Assembly (NCBI RefSeq): GCF_000802205.1 | Contig: NZ_CP012850.1 | Coordinates: 2,170,001-2,234,000, forward strand | From: Candidatus Nitrosocosmicus oleophilus | GTDB taxonomy: Archaea > Thermoproteota > Nitrososphaeria > Nitrososphaerales > Nitrososphaeraceae | DNA: 64,000 bases | Direction: 5' to 3' | Notes under the pieces: model-generated | The model's input: only the letters and a program-made list of their open reading frames with translations | What the model was told of the DNA's origin: nothing | Database searches by the model: none | Position numbers and translations under genes: made by a program | Shown here: piece by piece, positions 26,195-35,361 of the stretch | Numbering within the stretch: position 1 is the first letter of the stretch | Layout of the letters: the number at the start of each line of letters is the position of its first letter

Positions 26195-27240
26195 TTAATT
26201 TATAACAAAGTGTTATAATATAATTGAAATCTTATGTGCAGTATTAGCAGTTTAATGCAAGATCTACCAGTATCGACTGCATACCTCGTCTATAACTTCG
26301 AAAAAGGTAATTAAAACCTTATATCCTCTACAGGGAAAAATAAATATTCTTCACTCTGAAAAATCAAAAATCTTTTGACCCGTCATCATACTGAAAATGG
26401 ACATTGCGGAAAAATATTTTAACTCACTGATTTAGTAACTACATTTCTGACTCTCTTGTATTGGTTAACTCTGATTAGATTATGGCAATTGAATAAAGAA
26501 ATATCCTTTGCTGGTTAAAGCTAGCCAAATTAAAAAGGATAATAAATAAGATAAATTATGAGTGTCTTTTATTTGAAAAAGTTTGATCCTCAACAGGGTT
26601 TTGAAGTAACTATCATTCATTATACAGTATAAGAGATAACTGTACCAAATCAGTATTGAATAACTAACACAACAATTCATGCTATTTATGCATCCTTATG
26701 ACCAAAATGTCACAGATCCTAGAATAAATATACAATTTCCATGCTTTATTTCATATGAAAAAGGCATCAAAATCTCAAATGATAGAAGCCGTATATTCCC
26801 ATTACACGAATCCTGGTAACCTAGGTAATGAAAAAACTGAGAAAGAATTTGAAAAAATGGAGATAGCAGCAGCTTTGGCTCATATTTACGGATATGGTTA
26901 GTACTGAGATGAATTACTGATCCAGCCACTAAAGTCTCAATATTTACTCCGTACCTAAAATTGTGGATCTTTATTCAAACTGAATTATCTTATACTACAC
27001 GTAACAAAGGTACCAATTTTTAAAAGGAGGAATTAACATGCCTCCAAAAGTCTGCATGAATCAACATTCGGGTGTTAAAATTGCACTCATTTTAAGGTTA
27101 TATTAAGATCTACAGATTAAGTGATTTAATTTATTGAAACAATAATATTGGATTCTTAGAGAATCAGTCCATCAAAAAAGAACTAATCCAAAGTATTTGA
27201 TTGGATAACACAAAAAAGGTTCAGATGTTTTATGAAAAAA
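26195..27240. other. 1-kb gene-poor stretch
   Basis: No supported gene apart from a 22-codon frame at 27038 that has a strong ribosome-binding site. Two longer frames (26480-26680 and 26696-26929, minus strand) are rich in Tyr, Leu and Ser and look accidental. Confidence 0.4.
27038..27106 (+). CDS. 22-codon frame with a strong Shine-Dalgarno sequence
   Basis: AAAGGAGG (27023-27030) lies 7 bases before ATG, far better than the signal before most genes here. The frame reads MPPKVCMNQHSGVKIALILRL and stops at TAA. It may be the intact 5' end of a gene lost by deletion, or a small leader peptide. No family can be named. Confidence 0.3.
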   Translation: MPPKVCMNQHSGVKIALILRLY

Positions 27241-27591
27241 TTATCTCATCATGTTTCTACATTCTTGGGCACATTTCTTACACATTTCAGCACATTCTTT
27301 ACATGCTTCCATTTTGTTACCCATTTTTTCACATTCCATTGCACATGCATCACATATTGTAGCACACATTTCACACATTTGCTTTGAGTATTCGCTACCT
27401 CGAGCCATCATCATTGCTGTCATTGTACACATCAGAGCACAGTCTCTGCACATCATCATACATCGACCCATCATTCCGGCCATTTCGGTGTTAGACATAC
27501 ATTCAGTACAACAGGCTTCGCACATCATTGCGCATTCATTGCAAGTATCAATACAAGTTTGGTTTTTTTGATTAATAAGAGAAGTGTTCAT
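27241..27591 (-). CDS. csp: Four-helix-bundle copper-storage-like protein (Csp/DUF326), copy B
   Basis: Identical in every base and residue to copy A (21 Cys, no signal peptide), including the TATA box and 61 bases of upstream DNA. Further upstream the sequences differ: here GATATGCGAGAATAGCGTATAAATGAC replaces the region with the perfect palindrome found before copy A, though TGCG/GCGTATA half-sites remain. Two identical genes would double the dose of the copper-binding protein, or respond to different regulators because the distal upstream DNA differs. The orientation is the same as copy A, and the distance between copies is 8,505 bases. Confidence 0.9.
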   Translation of the reverse strand: MNTSLINQKNQTCIDTCNECAMMCEACCTECMSNTEMAGMMGRCMMMCRDCALMCTMTAMMMARGSEYSKQMCEMCATICDACAMECEKMGNKMEACKECAEMCKKCAQECRNMMR

Positions 27592-27652
27592 GCATTTAAT
27601 ATCTTAAAATTATTATATAAATCTTTCTAAAAAATACGTCATTTATGTAAAA
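27241..27652 (-). repeat. 412-bp block identical to 18736-19147
   Basis: Exact partner of the copy A block. Boundaries are abrupt on both sides; no inverted repeats or target duplication were found at the edges, so this is not an insertion sequence. Confidence 0.92.
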
Positions 27653-28058
27653 GATATGCGAGAATAGCGTATAAATGACAAAAAAATAAAATATTTATAA
27701 AAAATGTATGTGATTTAAACGCATAGCGATATACATATTAGGCAGATTTTGTCTGTCTATCGATTCATTAATCTTGGACTTTATAATATACCGGCTATCC
27801 CAAGAAAATATCAACTTAATACTGTTTGGATCATTGTCTGATTTTTTAGGGATAATTTGTCTAGACAGATCATACTTTCTAACCAATATAATAAAGGGTA
27901 ACGACTCATCTTTTAAAAGTTCAAATTCAAAAATGTAAAGTTATATTCTAGGGAGCTAATATCTAACAAAAAAAATTAAATGAACTATGGACTATTTATC
28001 TTTCTGTCCCATTAATTTTATGAAAATATGAGTATGAGAAACTCAAAGACCAAAACTA
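27592..28058. other. Spacer between copper protein B and carbonic anhydrase
   Basis: No supported gene. A 63-codon minus-strand frame (27695-27886) looks accidental. TATGCGAGAATAGCGTATAAATG near 27655 and ACGCATAGCGATATAC near 27719 contain paired TGCG/CGCA half-sites. Confidence 0.35.
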
Positions 28059-28553
28059 TTAAGTTATTTCCTTTATTCGGCCAGTTTTTACATCATACAC
28101 GAACCCATTTACAGAAACAGTGTCAGCGAGGAATGGAGTTTTACGAATTTTTTCGACCTATCTTTTTACATTTTCCTCTAAATTGTCAAAAGTATGAAAT
28201 ACTATGCCTGAAGCGTTTGATTTGTATTTCTCTGAGATTTTCTTTTGCAGGTCTTCGTCACTAAAGGTCAACATACCACAGTCTGTGTGGTTTATTACAA
28301 TGAATTCTTCTGTCCCGAGTAATTCATGGGATATGATCAAAGAGCGTATAGCATCATCTGTAGCAATTCCGCCGGCATTCCTAATGATATGAGCTTCGCC
28401 GATCCCCAATCCTAATAATTCATTTACATTCAATCGTGCGTCCATACAAGACAGGACGGCAATTTTTTTTGATGGAGGTATGGACAAATCTCCATCCTTG
28501 AAACTTTCAGCATATTTCTTATTCTGAGATTTTATCGACTCCAATTGTGTCAT
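28059..28553 (-). pseudogene. Beta-carbonic anhydrase interrupted by an in-frame TAG
   Basis: From ATG 28553 the frame encodes a beta-class carbonic anhydrase (CO2 hydration to bicarbonate) with the zinc ligands Cys in LSCMDARLN, Asp in the same motif, and His and Cys in NHTDCGML; the IIRNAGG segment is also typical. At 28158-28160 a TAG ends the frame after NLEENVKR. The same frame then continues cleanly with VEKIRKTPFLADTVSVNGFV and YDVKTGRIKEIT to a TAA at 28059, which is the expected C-terminus, so a sense codon has mutated to amber. The 131-residue truncated product keeps the zinc site but loses the last helices. An insertion sequence sits 12 bases upstream of the start codon. Confidence 0.85.
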
Positions 28554-28564
28554 ATAATAAAGCA

Positions 28565-29579
28565 ATTACCAAATGCTTTGTCGCCTAACTCAACATATTT
28601 AGCTGGAATGAACAGATTGATTATTTGTGATAGACTGGCCCTCTTACAATCGCTCATTAGTTCAACGCGGTGAGATCCTCTTCTCGTATGATTTCCTTGA
28701 TGGTTGGGGTTCAGAGATAGAGAATATGAATATAAACAAAAAGGGTAAACCATTTGTATTTCCAGATTCTTTCATCTTGGCCATTGGTTACATTCGCTAT
28801 TTATTTCACCTACCATACAGACAAACCCAAGGTATAATTAAGGCCACAGGAAAAAGGTTACCTGCTAATCCACCAAGTTATGGTCACATCTGTAAACGAA
28901 TCAACAAGCTAAACATCGATATTAAAAGAGACAAGATGGATGACGATGATGACCTAATAATATCAATAGACAGTACAGGTATCAAGATTACTAACAGAGG
29001 TCAGTGGATGGATGAGAAATGGAATACACAAAATAGAAAAGGATATCTCAAGATCCACGTTGCTGTAGACATAAAGACCAGGAAAATCATTGCTTTGGAA
29101 GTGACAGATGAGAAGGTACATGATGGGAAAATGCTAAAGAAACTAGTCAATCATGTTTTGGATTCGAGAGAACCAAACACTGTAAAGATAAAATCGGTAC
29201 TAGCTGATGGAGCCTATGATTCAAATCCAAACTTTGTGTATCTTGAGGACAAAAAGATCAATCCAGGTATAAAGGTAAGAAGGAACTCTATTGTTTCTCC
29301 TAAAAACAATAGGTTAAGGAACAACGAAGTAAAGTTACAAGCAAAGGATCTGTTGAAATGGAAGACAAAAAGAAAATACGGACAGAGATGGATATCTGAA
29401 ACTGTGTTCTCAGCTATAAAGAGAATGTTTGGTGAATACACATCAGCAAACAGGTTTCAAAACATGGTAAAGGAGATCATGATAAAAGTATCATTGTATA
29501 ACATTTTTAGAAGAATATAACATGATGATCATGATGATAACCGGAGAATAAGGAATTATGCAACAAAGCAATTACCAAA
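28565..29579 (+). mobile_element. IS903-type (IS5 family) insertion sequence with 9-bp target duplication
   Basis: The element spans 28574-29570 (997 bp). Its ends are imperfect inverted repeats: TGCTTTGTCGCCTAACTC at the left and, read inward, TGCTTTGTTGCATAATTC at the right. ATTACCAAA is repeated directly outside both ends (28565-28573 and 29571-29579), a 9-bp target duplication as made by IS903-group elements. The bases AAAGCA also precede the left duplication, so identity across the junctions is 15 bases, which makes the exact end ambiguous by a few bases. It carries one transposase gene. A truncated relative lies at 45683-46077. Confidence 0.88.
28627..29520 (+). CDS. tnp: IS5-family (IS903 group) DDE transposase
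   Basis: 297 residues from GTG 28627. The N-terminal part has IDWPSYNRSLVQRGEILF and FPDSFILAIGYIRYLFHLPYRQTQG, typical of IS903-like transposases. The DDE triad is visible as IISIDSTGIK (D), SVLADGAYDS (D) and SETVFSAIKRMFGEY (E, followed by a Y-(2)-R-like helix). The protein performs cut-and-paste transposition using the inverted repeats at both ends of the element. All catalytic residues are present and the frame is undamaged, so the element could be active. A partial homologue (45683) keeps only the second D and E region. Confidence 0.92.
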   Translation: MIDWPSYNRSLVQRGEILFSYDFLDGWGSEIENMNINKKGKPFVFPDSFILAIGYIRYLFHLPYRQTQGIIKATGKRLPANPPSYGHICKRINKLNIDIKRDKMDDDDDLIISIDSTGIKITNRGQWMDEKWNTQNRKGYLKIHVAVDIKTRKIIALEVTDEKVHDGKMLKKLVNHVLDSREPNTVKIKSVLADGAYDSNPNFVYLEDKKINPGIKVRRNSIVSPKNNRLRNNEVKLQAKDLLKWKTKRKYGQRWISETVFSAIKRMFGEYTSANRFQNMVKEIMIKVSLYNIFRRI

Positions 29580-30131
29580 CATAAAATTACCTTCCGAAAT
29601 AGGTCATTTAGGTCTTTTTTATGTGATAATTTCATCTTGGTCTTTAAATTAGCGTATGTCATGCTTGTTTCATGCAGGGTCTCCTTTAGCAAATCATGTT
29701 TCCTACGGCCAAAAAATTTGGGGTCATGATGTTATGGTTATACGAGATGGTAGGCAAGCCAAACGCTTGATATACCAAATCACACTTTAGCTCACAATCA
29801 AGGCTGAGTAGGAAAATGGATTGGAAGTCTAGGAAACAATGGGTAAATAAATCCACATTTTCTCAATGAATAACCGAATTTTGCGTTATTTATGTATTAC
29901 AATCAAATCATGAAACTGATTTGCTATTCTCAGACCTTAACTAATCTTCTCATCATACCAGAATCGTACCAATGCTTGGAAATTCTCAATTCTTCGCAAA
30001 CTAATCGTATTTTAAAATTACTTCAAGTAGGTCCTGTTCCTGTCAAGGACAGACAATATTTATTTCCAAATCGTGATTTCAAATTGTATGATTAGTTATT
30101 ATCTGACTCCATTTAAGACCCTATATAGAAA
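29580..30131. other. Gene-poor stretch right of the insertion sequence
   Basis: No supported gene. The bases right of the element (29580 onward) are the original upstream region of the carbonic anhydrase gene, now about 1 kb away from it. Confidence 0.4.
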
Positions 30132-30386
30132 TTATGGTGTTTGAAGGCTTAGCGTAATTTGTAATTGAGAAATCTCTTTGTCTATGATTTGTGTGTCTTC
30201 GTTGGATCTTATGTATTTTGAAAGATTCCTGCAAGATTGGATTTGAGCTCGATAGATTTCTGTCTTTTCCAAATAAAGGCTATTAAGAGGTTCTATGAAT
30301 GAATATAGGATTTCTCTCCTTTTGGAATTACCGCCAATTTTTGCATCTAATTGAAATAAGGTTTCTACTTCTGTTTCCTTCATCAT
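30132..30386 (-). CDS. Small hypothetical coiled-coil-like protein (84 aa)
   Basis: 84 residues, charged and predicted helical (EVETLFQLDAKIGGNSKRRE, LYLEKTEIYRAQIQSCRNLSKY, IIDKEISQLQITLSLQ). No family is recognised. An ATG start is present, but no neighbour on the same strand helps to assign it. Confidence 0.4.
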   Translation of the reverse strand: MMKETEVETLFQLDAKIGGNSKRREILYSFIEPLNSLYLEKTEIYRAQIQSCRNLSKYIRSNEDTQIIDKEISQLQITLSLQTP

Positions 30387-31081
30387 TCTTACCTTCTATG
30401 TCTATTGTATTTTATCGATTTGTGAACTGGTTTGTCAGCTTTACTTTCTAAACAGGGAGTCATTGAAACGTAAAAAAGACTGTTTTTTTTCTTGGCTAAC
30501 ATTATTTTAGGCATGTATATGAATATAAGAAACGTATACATAAAAAGGATTTTAAATATGCAAAAAAAGACAAAACCAAACAGACTACAATCTTGATTTG
30601 CATTAATTTCTCTTTTCTGCTTAATTTCACATAAATCTAAATTCAAAAATAATAGATAAGTATAAACAAAATTCGTTCCAATCATGTTACTTTTTCCTAA
30701 TTAGTATGGACGTAATTACAATACCAAATTCTAATCAGGTTAAAACGCTATGACAGTTATTTAAAAAAAGGAAGCTCACTTCATCTATGATATATCAACG
30801 AAGTAAATTGGTAATGAAAAAGAAACTATGGAAATAAAAATATTAAAAATCATCAAAAGTACTGTATCTATTCTCTGTTCTATATTACTCAATATTTATT
30901 ATGTTATCTTCTATATCAGACTATTTCAGAGACATTTATATTTCAAATAAATTAACAACAAATAATACTCGTTATTGATGCTATGAATTAGCGACGTACA
31001 TAATTTGCATATAACAACAGAATTTTTCATATATCAGAATGATATTAAGTATCAGTAGTATTATTAATCTAGTGATAATTA
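30387..31081. other. Gene-poor AT-rich stretch
   Basis: No supported gene. A 98-codon minus-strand frame (30389-30685) is rich in Phe, Leu and Lys from poly-T tracts and looks accidental. Confidence 0.35.
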
Positions 31082-31729
31082 ATGTCATTCGGAATTTTCA
31101 AAGAAATTGAAAGACTAGTCGAATATATTCCAATCGAGACGGATATGGATGGGATTGGCAAATTATCAAGTGATATAGATATTGATTCTCCATTTTATTT
31201 TGAAGATCTTGACAGAATAGCGGTAAGACTAGGAGTCTTGGAAATTGGAAAAAACACCATAAGTCTACGAGACATTATCAGGCTATTAAACAAGTTTTTG
31301 AAAGATGCAAGAGTTGAGGAGTTTGTTGAAAGTCCAAGAAAATATAAAATATTGTTGACTAGTGGTTCTGGTTTGCCGCTAAAAAATTTATTGTTTGAAT
31401 TTAGTCTCTCAGCTTTAGCTGGGGATAAGTTAGATGCAAAAATATATTTAACTCACACATATCATATTTTGGGACTCAGAAGAAGCTTTGTTCTACTCCT
31501 CTCGATAATTGTAAATGAAATTGAGAACATAAAATATGATACTGACGTAAGAGTATTATTCACACTTTTAGCGCTGATGTCGGAACCGAATAATGTTGAT
31601 ATTCATTTTAGTATAGATGAAGATGGGTTTAGCAAAAGATATAGCGAATACTTACAGGAACTCCAAAAATTAACATTACCTACAAAAGGTAAAGATCCAA
31701 TTAATCTTCATTCCATAAAATCATATTAG
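31082..31729 (+). CDS. Hypothetical protein (215 aa)
   Basis: 215 residues from ATG, acidic to neutral, soluble and mostly helical (FKEIERLVEYIPIETDMDG, LRDIIRLLNKFLKDARVEEF, LKNLLFEFSLSALAGD). No family is recognised. An upstream AT-rich stretch with ATATTATATT-like elements around 31040-31060 could be a promoter. The length and good codon usage support a real gene, but no function can be suggested. Confidence 0.6.
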   Translation: MSFGIFKEIERLVEYIPIETDMDGIGKLSSDIDIDSPFYFEDLDRIAVRLGVLEIGKNTISLRDIIRLLNKFLKDARVEEFVESPRKYKILLTSGSGLPLKNLLFEFSLSALAGDKLDAKIYLTHTYHILGLRRSFVLLLSIIVNEIENIKYDTDVRVLFTLLALMSEPNNVDIHFSIDEDGFSKRYSEYLQELQKLTLPTKGKDPINLHSIKSY

Positions 31730-31938
31730 AACGATAATAATTTTTTGATCTCATATTAATATTTTTTATCTCATTTTATTCCAGTTAAATTAGTCTAAAT
31801 TGTAATCATAAATTATATAATAAACGAAATAGGTTCAGATCTTACGGGGTTATATAATGAATGTGAAAATTTCACACCATTCTAAATTATTTTGCATATT
31901 TAACATTAGTAATATACAGGTTAAATCAATTAATCATA

Positions 31939-32163
31939 ATGGAAAATAAAGAAATTTCATATAAAAAATATTTAGGACTGGCAGCTGTTATTTTTGCAGT
32001 AGTACTAGTAACTAGTAACTTCGGTGTTGCTTTCTCACAAAACAATACCGATGAGTTCGTAAATCTAAATTTGACGGGTGGTGACGTCCTCACAAGCCCT
32101 AATTCAACTGAGACAGATGCTAGCTCTAACGGGACCGGTTCTAATTCAACATATGCCCCATAA
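31939..32163 (+). CDS. Small secreted protein (74 aa)
   Basis: ATG start. A signal peptide occupies residues about 1-33 (KKYLGLAAVIFAVVLVTSNFG, cleavage near AFSQ). The mature part is about 40 residues, rich in Asn, Thr and Ser with NLTGG and NGTGSNST sequons that could be N-glycosylated. It resembles the many short secreted proteins of this group. Function unknown. Confidence 0.65.
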   Translation: MENKEISYKKYLGLAAVIFAVVLVTSNFGVAFSQNNTDEFVNLNLTGGDVLTSPNSTETDASSNGTGSNSTYAP

Positions 32164-33600
32164 TAGACAATTGTTCTAAACAATCACCTTTTTTTTAATA
32201 CTAATAATTTTTGCGTTACTAATCCCTGTACTTCCTGAGAAAGCGGTAACAAATAATACTGACTATTATGATCACAATACATAAAACCTGCAATCTATGA
32301 AGTTCGATTTATTTGCTAAATATGAGATCAATTTACCCATAAACCGATAAACCTACACATATCACAAGTATATTATTACCAAATTACTATTATTACTTTA
32401 TCGCATTCTAGCAGATGCGGTACAAGAACTTAAATCATGCATATTGCAGGCAAGGTAGGCGCAAAAAATGATGAAAAATAAAAATCTCTCATGGTAGTAA
32501 CATCGTAGTCAAGTGCTGTAAGCTTGCCTCTACTTTCCTGCAATATTTTATTCTTTAAAAGTTGTTAACATTATTTAGTATGGATAGTTAAACAATTGAA
32601 ATCCTAAGGAGTGATTAAATATGACACTTGGATTTTTCTCAAAAATAGATTGTAGTAATATGGTGCACTTAAACAAAACAGTACAATTAGCCGTCTATCT
32701 CATAACTGTATTTATTACTTCTACGACAAAAGATAATAAATATACACTTTTGATTCGAAAGCAATCTAGAAAGATATCGTACACAAGACAATAAACTTGA
32801 AATGGTTTATTTCATTCGGGTTGTATGACTTTAGTGAATCTAGATTGGATCCATCAAAGTCAGATTCAGAGCATGGTCATGCGTTAACTAAGTTTTTTTA
32901 CCGGTTAACCCCTAAAATTGAACCTGACTATGTGAGAACTCTTGTTTATTCCCAGGGTTTATGTTAACCATTTAGAAACTGACCAAGTAGTTGCTTCAAC
33001 ATAGCCATTTTCAAAAAGACTATTCAATAGGCATAATCAAAAGTTGGTTAGTGTCGTATGAAATAGTAAAGGCGTCAATTGGAAGTTCACGTTGGGAACT
33101 TTCTCATGCTTTTGTATCTTTCTTATGGTAGCAGCTGTTTTATCAATCAAAAACTTGGTTAGGAGAACCCTCGCTTCAGTCATTTGATTTGAATATGTGA
33201 GCAACACGAATTAATTTTTCTTTTATAGACACTTATTACACGATTGTAGCCTCTACCATTTCATTACAGTATCAGGCTTTTGAGACCTGATAATTTTCGC
33301 CTATTTCTAAGAGTCTGAGTCTGAGTGCAAGTATAGTAAGCACATTTGTTATTTATTTCAGATCTAAATTATCATTTTGTATTCTCAGGATTGAAACTAA
33401 CAAATGATTTGCTCTCGTAGTTACTCAACGTATAACTTGTCTACCTGCTACTCATATCCCTCATTCATAAAAACCTGTAAGATACTAGCACTGTTTAGGA
33501 AATGAGTTACCGGTTTTTGAAATATGAAACTGACTCTTAATAACCACATTGACGGATTTCTGTACTAGGCATTTAAAGTATGTTGCACTTATATCATTAC
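32164..33600. other. 1.4-kb gene-poor stretch
   Basis: No supported gene. The longest noteworthy frame is a 48-codon minus-strand one at 33037-33183 (listed separately as a possible remnant). The rest is AT-rich without clear structure. Confidence 0.35.
33037..33183 (-). pseudogene. Possible fragment of a lost gene
   Basis: Forty-eight codons beginning ATG: MTEARVLLTKFLIDKTAATI followed by a basic stretch and KVPNVNFQLTPLLFHTTLTNF. The EARVLLTKFLI helix followed by a strand pair is reminiscent of the last part of cytochrome P450 proteins, but the heme Cys loop is not found upstream. Weak. Confidence 0.2.
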
Positions 33601-33771
33601 ATGACATCTGACGAATTTGAAAATAAAAAAAGAGACACTAAGAATGCTCTAGATGAAGCAGGAGATAAACTAGAAGCAGGTGCAAAAGCAGTAGCAAATA
33701 AGCTCGGTGATACTGACAAAGACATCGGAACAGAGTATAAAAAAGAAAAGTTAAAAGAAGATTTGAAATAA
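33601..33771 (+). CDS. Small hydrophilic LEA/CsbD-like stress protein
   Basis: 56 residues from ATG 33601 (MTSDEFENKKRDTKNALDEA), extremely rich in K, D, E and A, with AGDKLEAGAKAVANKLGD. This amphipathic helical composition is typical of late-embryogenesis-abundant or CsbD-like desiccation proteins. An upstream ATG at 33580 would add seven residues of no family likeness. Low complexity makes the family uncertain. Confidence 0.5.
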   Translation: MTSDEFENKKRDTKNALDEAGDKLEAGAKAVANKLGDTDKDIGTEYKKEKLKEDLK

Positions 33772-33913
33772 GAAATTTATTTCAAATTTATAGTTTATAG
33801 TCTTTATCAATCAGAGATAAGCCACTCATTAGAGTCATTTTTGATAGTTATACGATTAATTACTAGAATATTTCCATATTAATTGTCAAAAATAAAAAAT
33901 TACAAAAATAGTA

Positions 33914-34228
33914 TTAGTTAATGTTGTTTAATATATATTCCATTAATCTGTTACTAGACGCCGAATAGTAATCAAGGTTTTCACTCATGCACTCGGGACA
34001 TTTATAGGAAAGAATCAGTCTACTATGGCTAATCACACCAATTGAAGAATGATAATAGCAAGTTTTGCAGCGAATAATTTGTGTCTGTCCTTGTCCATTT
34101 ATGATCTTTTCATATGGTGACTGATTGTTGGACTGTGTTCTTCGTTCACCTCTTACAACTTTTTTTTGTATTTTTTGTATCCTCTTATTCCTGTCTGACT
34201 TTGTGAGTACGGATTTTGTCAAATACAT
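33914..34228 (-). CDS. Zinc-ribbon protein (104 aa)
   Basis: 104 residues. Basic N-terminal half (SDRNKRIQKIQKKVVRGERR), then two cysteine pairs CKTC and CPEC about 22 residues apart, typical for a zinc ribbon, and a short helical tail. It probably binds nucleic acid. It is divergent from the rhodanese pseudogene at 34436. Confidence 0.55.
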   Translation of the reverse strand: MYLTKSVLTKSDRNKRIQKIQKKVVRGERRTQSNNQSPYEKIINGQGQTQIIRCKTCYYHSSIGVISHSRLILSYKCPECMSENLDYYSASSNRLMEYILNNIN

Positions 34229-34435
34229 AGGTAATATAACAGATAATTATGATTTAATTAGATCTCTACGAGCAATGAAAAACACATATGTGAAAATTAT
34301 GCCATAAAATATTCTATTTACTTCTAGGCGAGTATTCTTCAAAGAAGAAGATAAAAACCGATGCATAATTCTCACATATCTGCAACAAAATACTCCAACC
34401 AAAGCAAAGATATCATATGAACACTCAATTTAGAT

Positions 34436-35361
34436 ATGACACAAACAACTAAAATGGAATATTCCCATCCGGAAGTACTGGTTGACACACAATGGGTTGA
34501 GGAACATTTAAACGATCCTAATATAAGAATAGTAGAAGTCGACTATGATTCTCTTACTAATTACCATCTAGGTCATATTCCAGGAGCAATTCTACTTGAA
34601 TGGAAAAAAGACATTAACCATCCACTCTCAAGGGACATTCTCACTGCAGAAAGTTACAAAAATATCATTCGTAAGCTTTGCCTTGACGATGATAAATCCA
34701 CCGCGATTATCTTGTACGGAGACTTCAACAATTGGTTCGCAACATTCGCTTTCTGGGTCTTTAAGTATTATGGATATGAAAACTTAAAACTGTTAAATGG
34801 TGGAAGAAAAAAATGGCTTGATGAAGACAGACCTATTTCAAAGAAAACAGTCGCTTTTTCTAAGGGTAAGTTCGACCTCTCTGAATCTTTCAAGCCTATT
34901 TCAAAAATCAGGGTTTATGTTTCAGACATCAGATTCTCTGGTAAGCAGAAGGAGGTTTCAGATTAGAATAGTAGATGTGAGGAGTCCACAGGAATATACT
35001 GATGAGATAACTTCACCTCCCGAATACCCTACTGAACATGCGCAAAGGCCAGGTCATATCCCTGGAGCTCAGAATATAACCTTGGGCACAGGTTCTAAAC
35101 GAGGATGGCACATTCAAATCTGCTAAGGAGTTATCCGATATTTATCGTTCAAGGGATATTTTGCCATCTAATGAGGTGATTACTTATTGCAGAATCGGAG
35201 AGCGATCATCTCATTCATGGTCTGTTTTAAAATATCTTCTAGGGTATCCGGACGTTAAGAATTACGATGGCTCATGGACATAGTGGGGAAATCTAATTGG
35301 AAATCCAATCGAAAAGGAAATATTATTGGAAGCAAAAACACCAATATCACAAACAAGATGA
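34436..35361 (+). pseudogene. Rhodanese (SseA-type) gene with frameshift(s) and nonsense codon
   Basis: Homologous over its whole length to the intact rhodanese at 23487. The N-terminal domain is open to about 34940 (HPEVLVDTQWVEEHLNDPNI, YGDFNNWFATFAFWVFKYYG). The frame then shifts near SDI-RFSGKQKEV: the continuation SLVSRRRFQIRIVDVRSPQEY and GHIPGAQNI appears in a second frame, and a second shift near 35090-35110 returns to a frame with [17 protein letters not shown] and the catalytic loop YCRIGERSS. Finally SWT is followed by TAG where the intact gene has a Glu codon (SWTEWGN). With two frameshifts and a stop, no full protein can be made. Confidence 0.85.

Noticed and set aside
18736-27652. 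The 412-bp duplicated block as an insertion sequence
   Set aside because: No terminal inverted repeats, no transposase and no target duplication; it carries only the copper protein gene.
28059-28553. TAG in carbonic anhydrase as a pyrrolysine codon
   Set aside because: Pyrrolysine is not known from this group, and no pyl genes are in the window; a nonsense mutation is simpler.
30389-30685. 98-codon minus-strand gene
   Set aside because: Composition (Phe, Leu, Lys) arises from poly-T tracts; no start signal.
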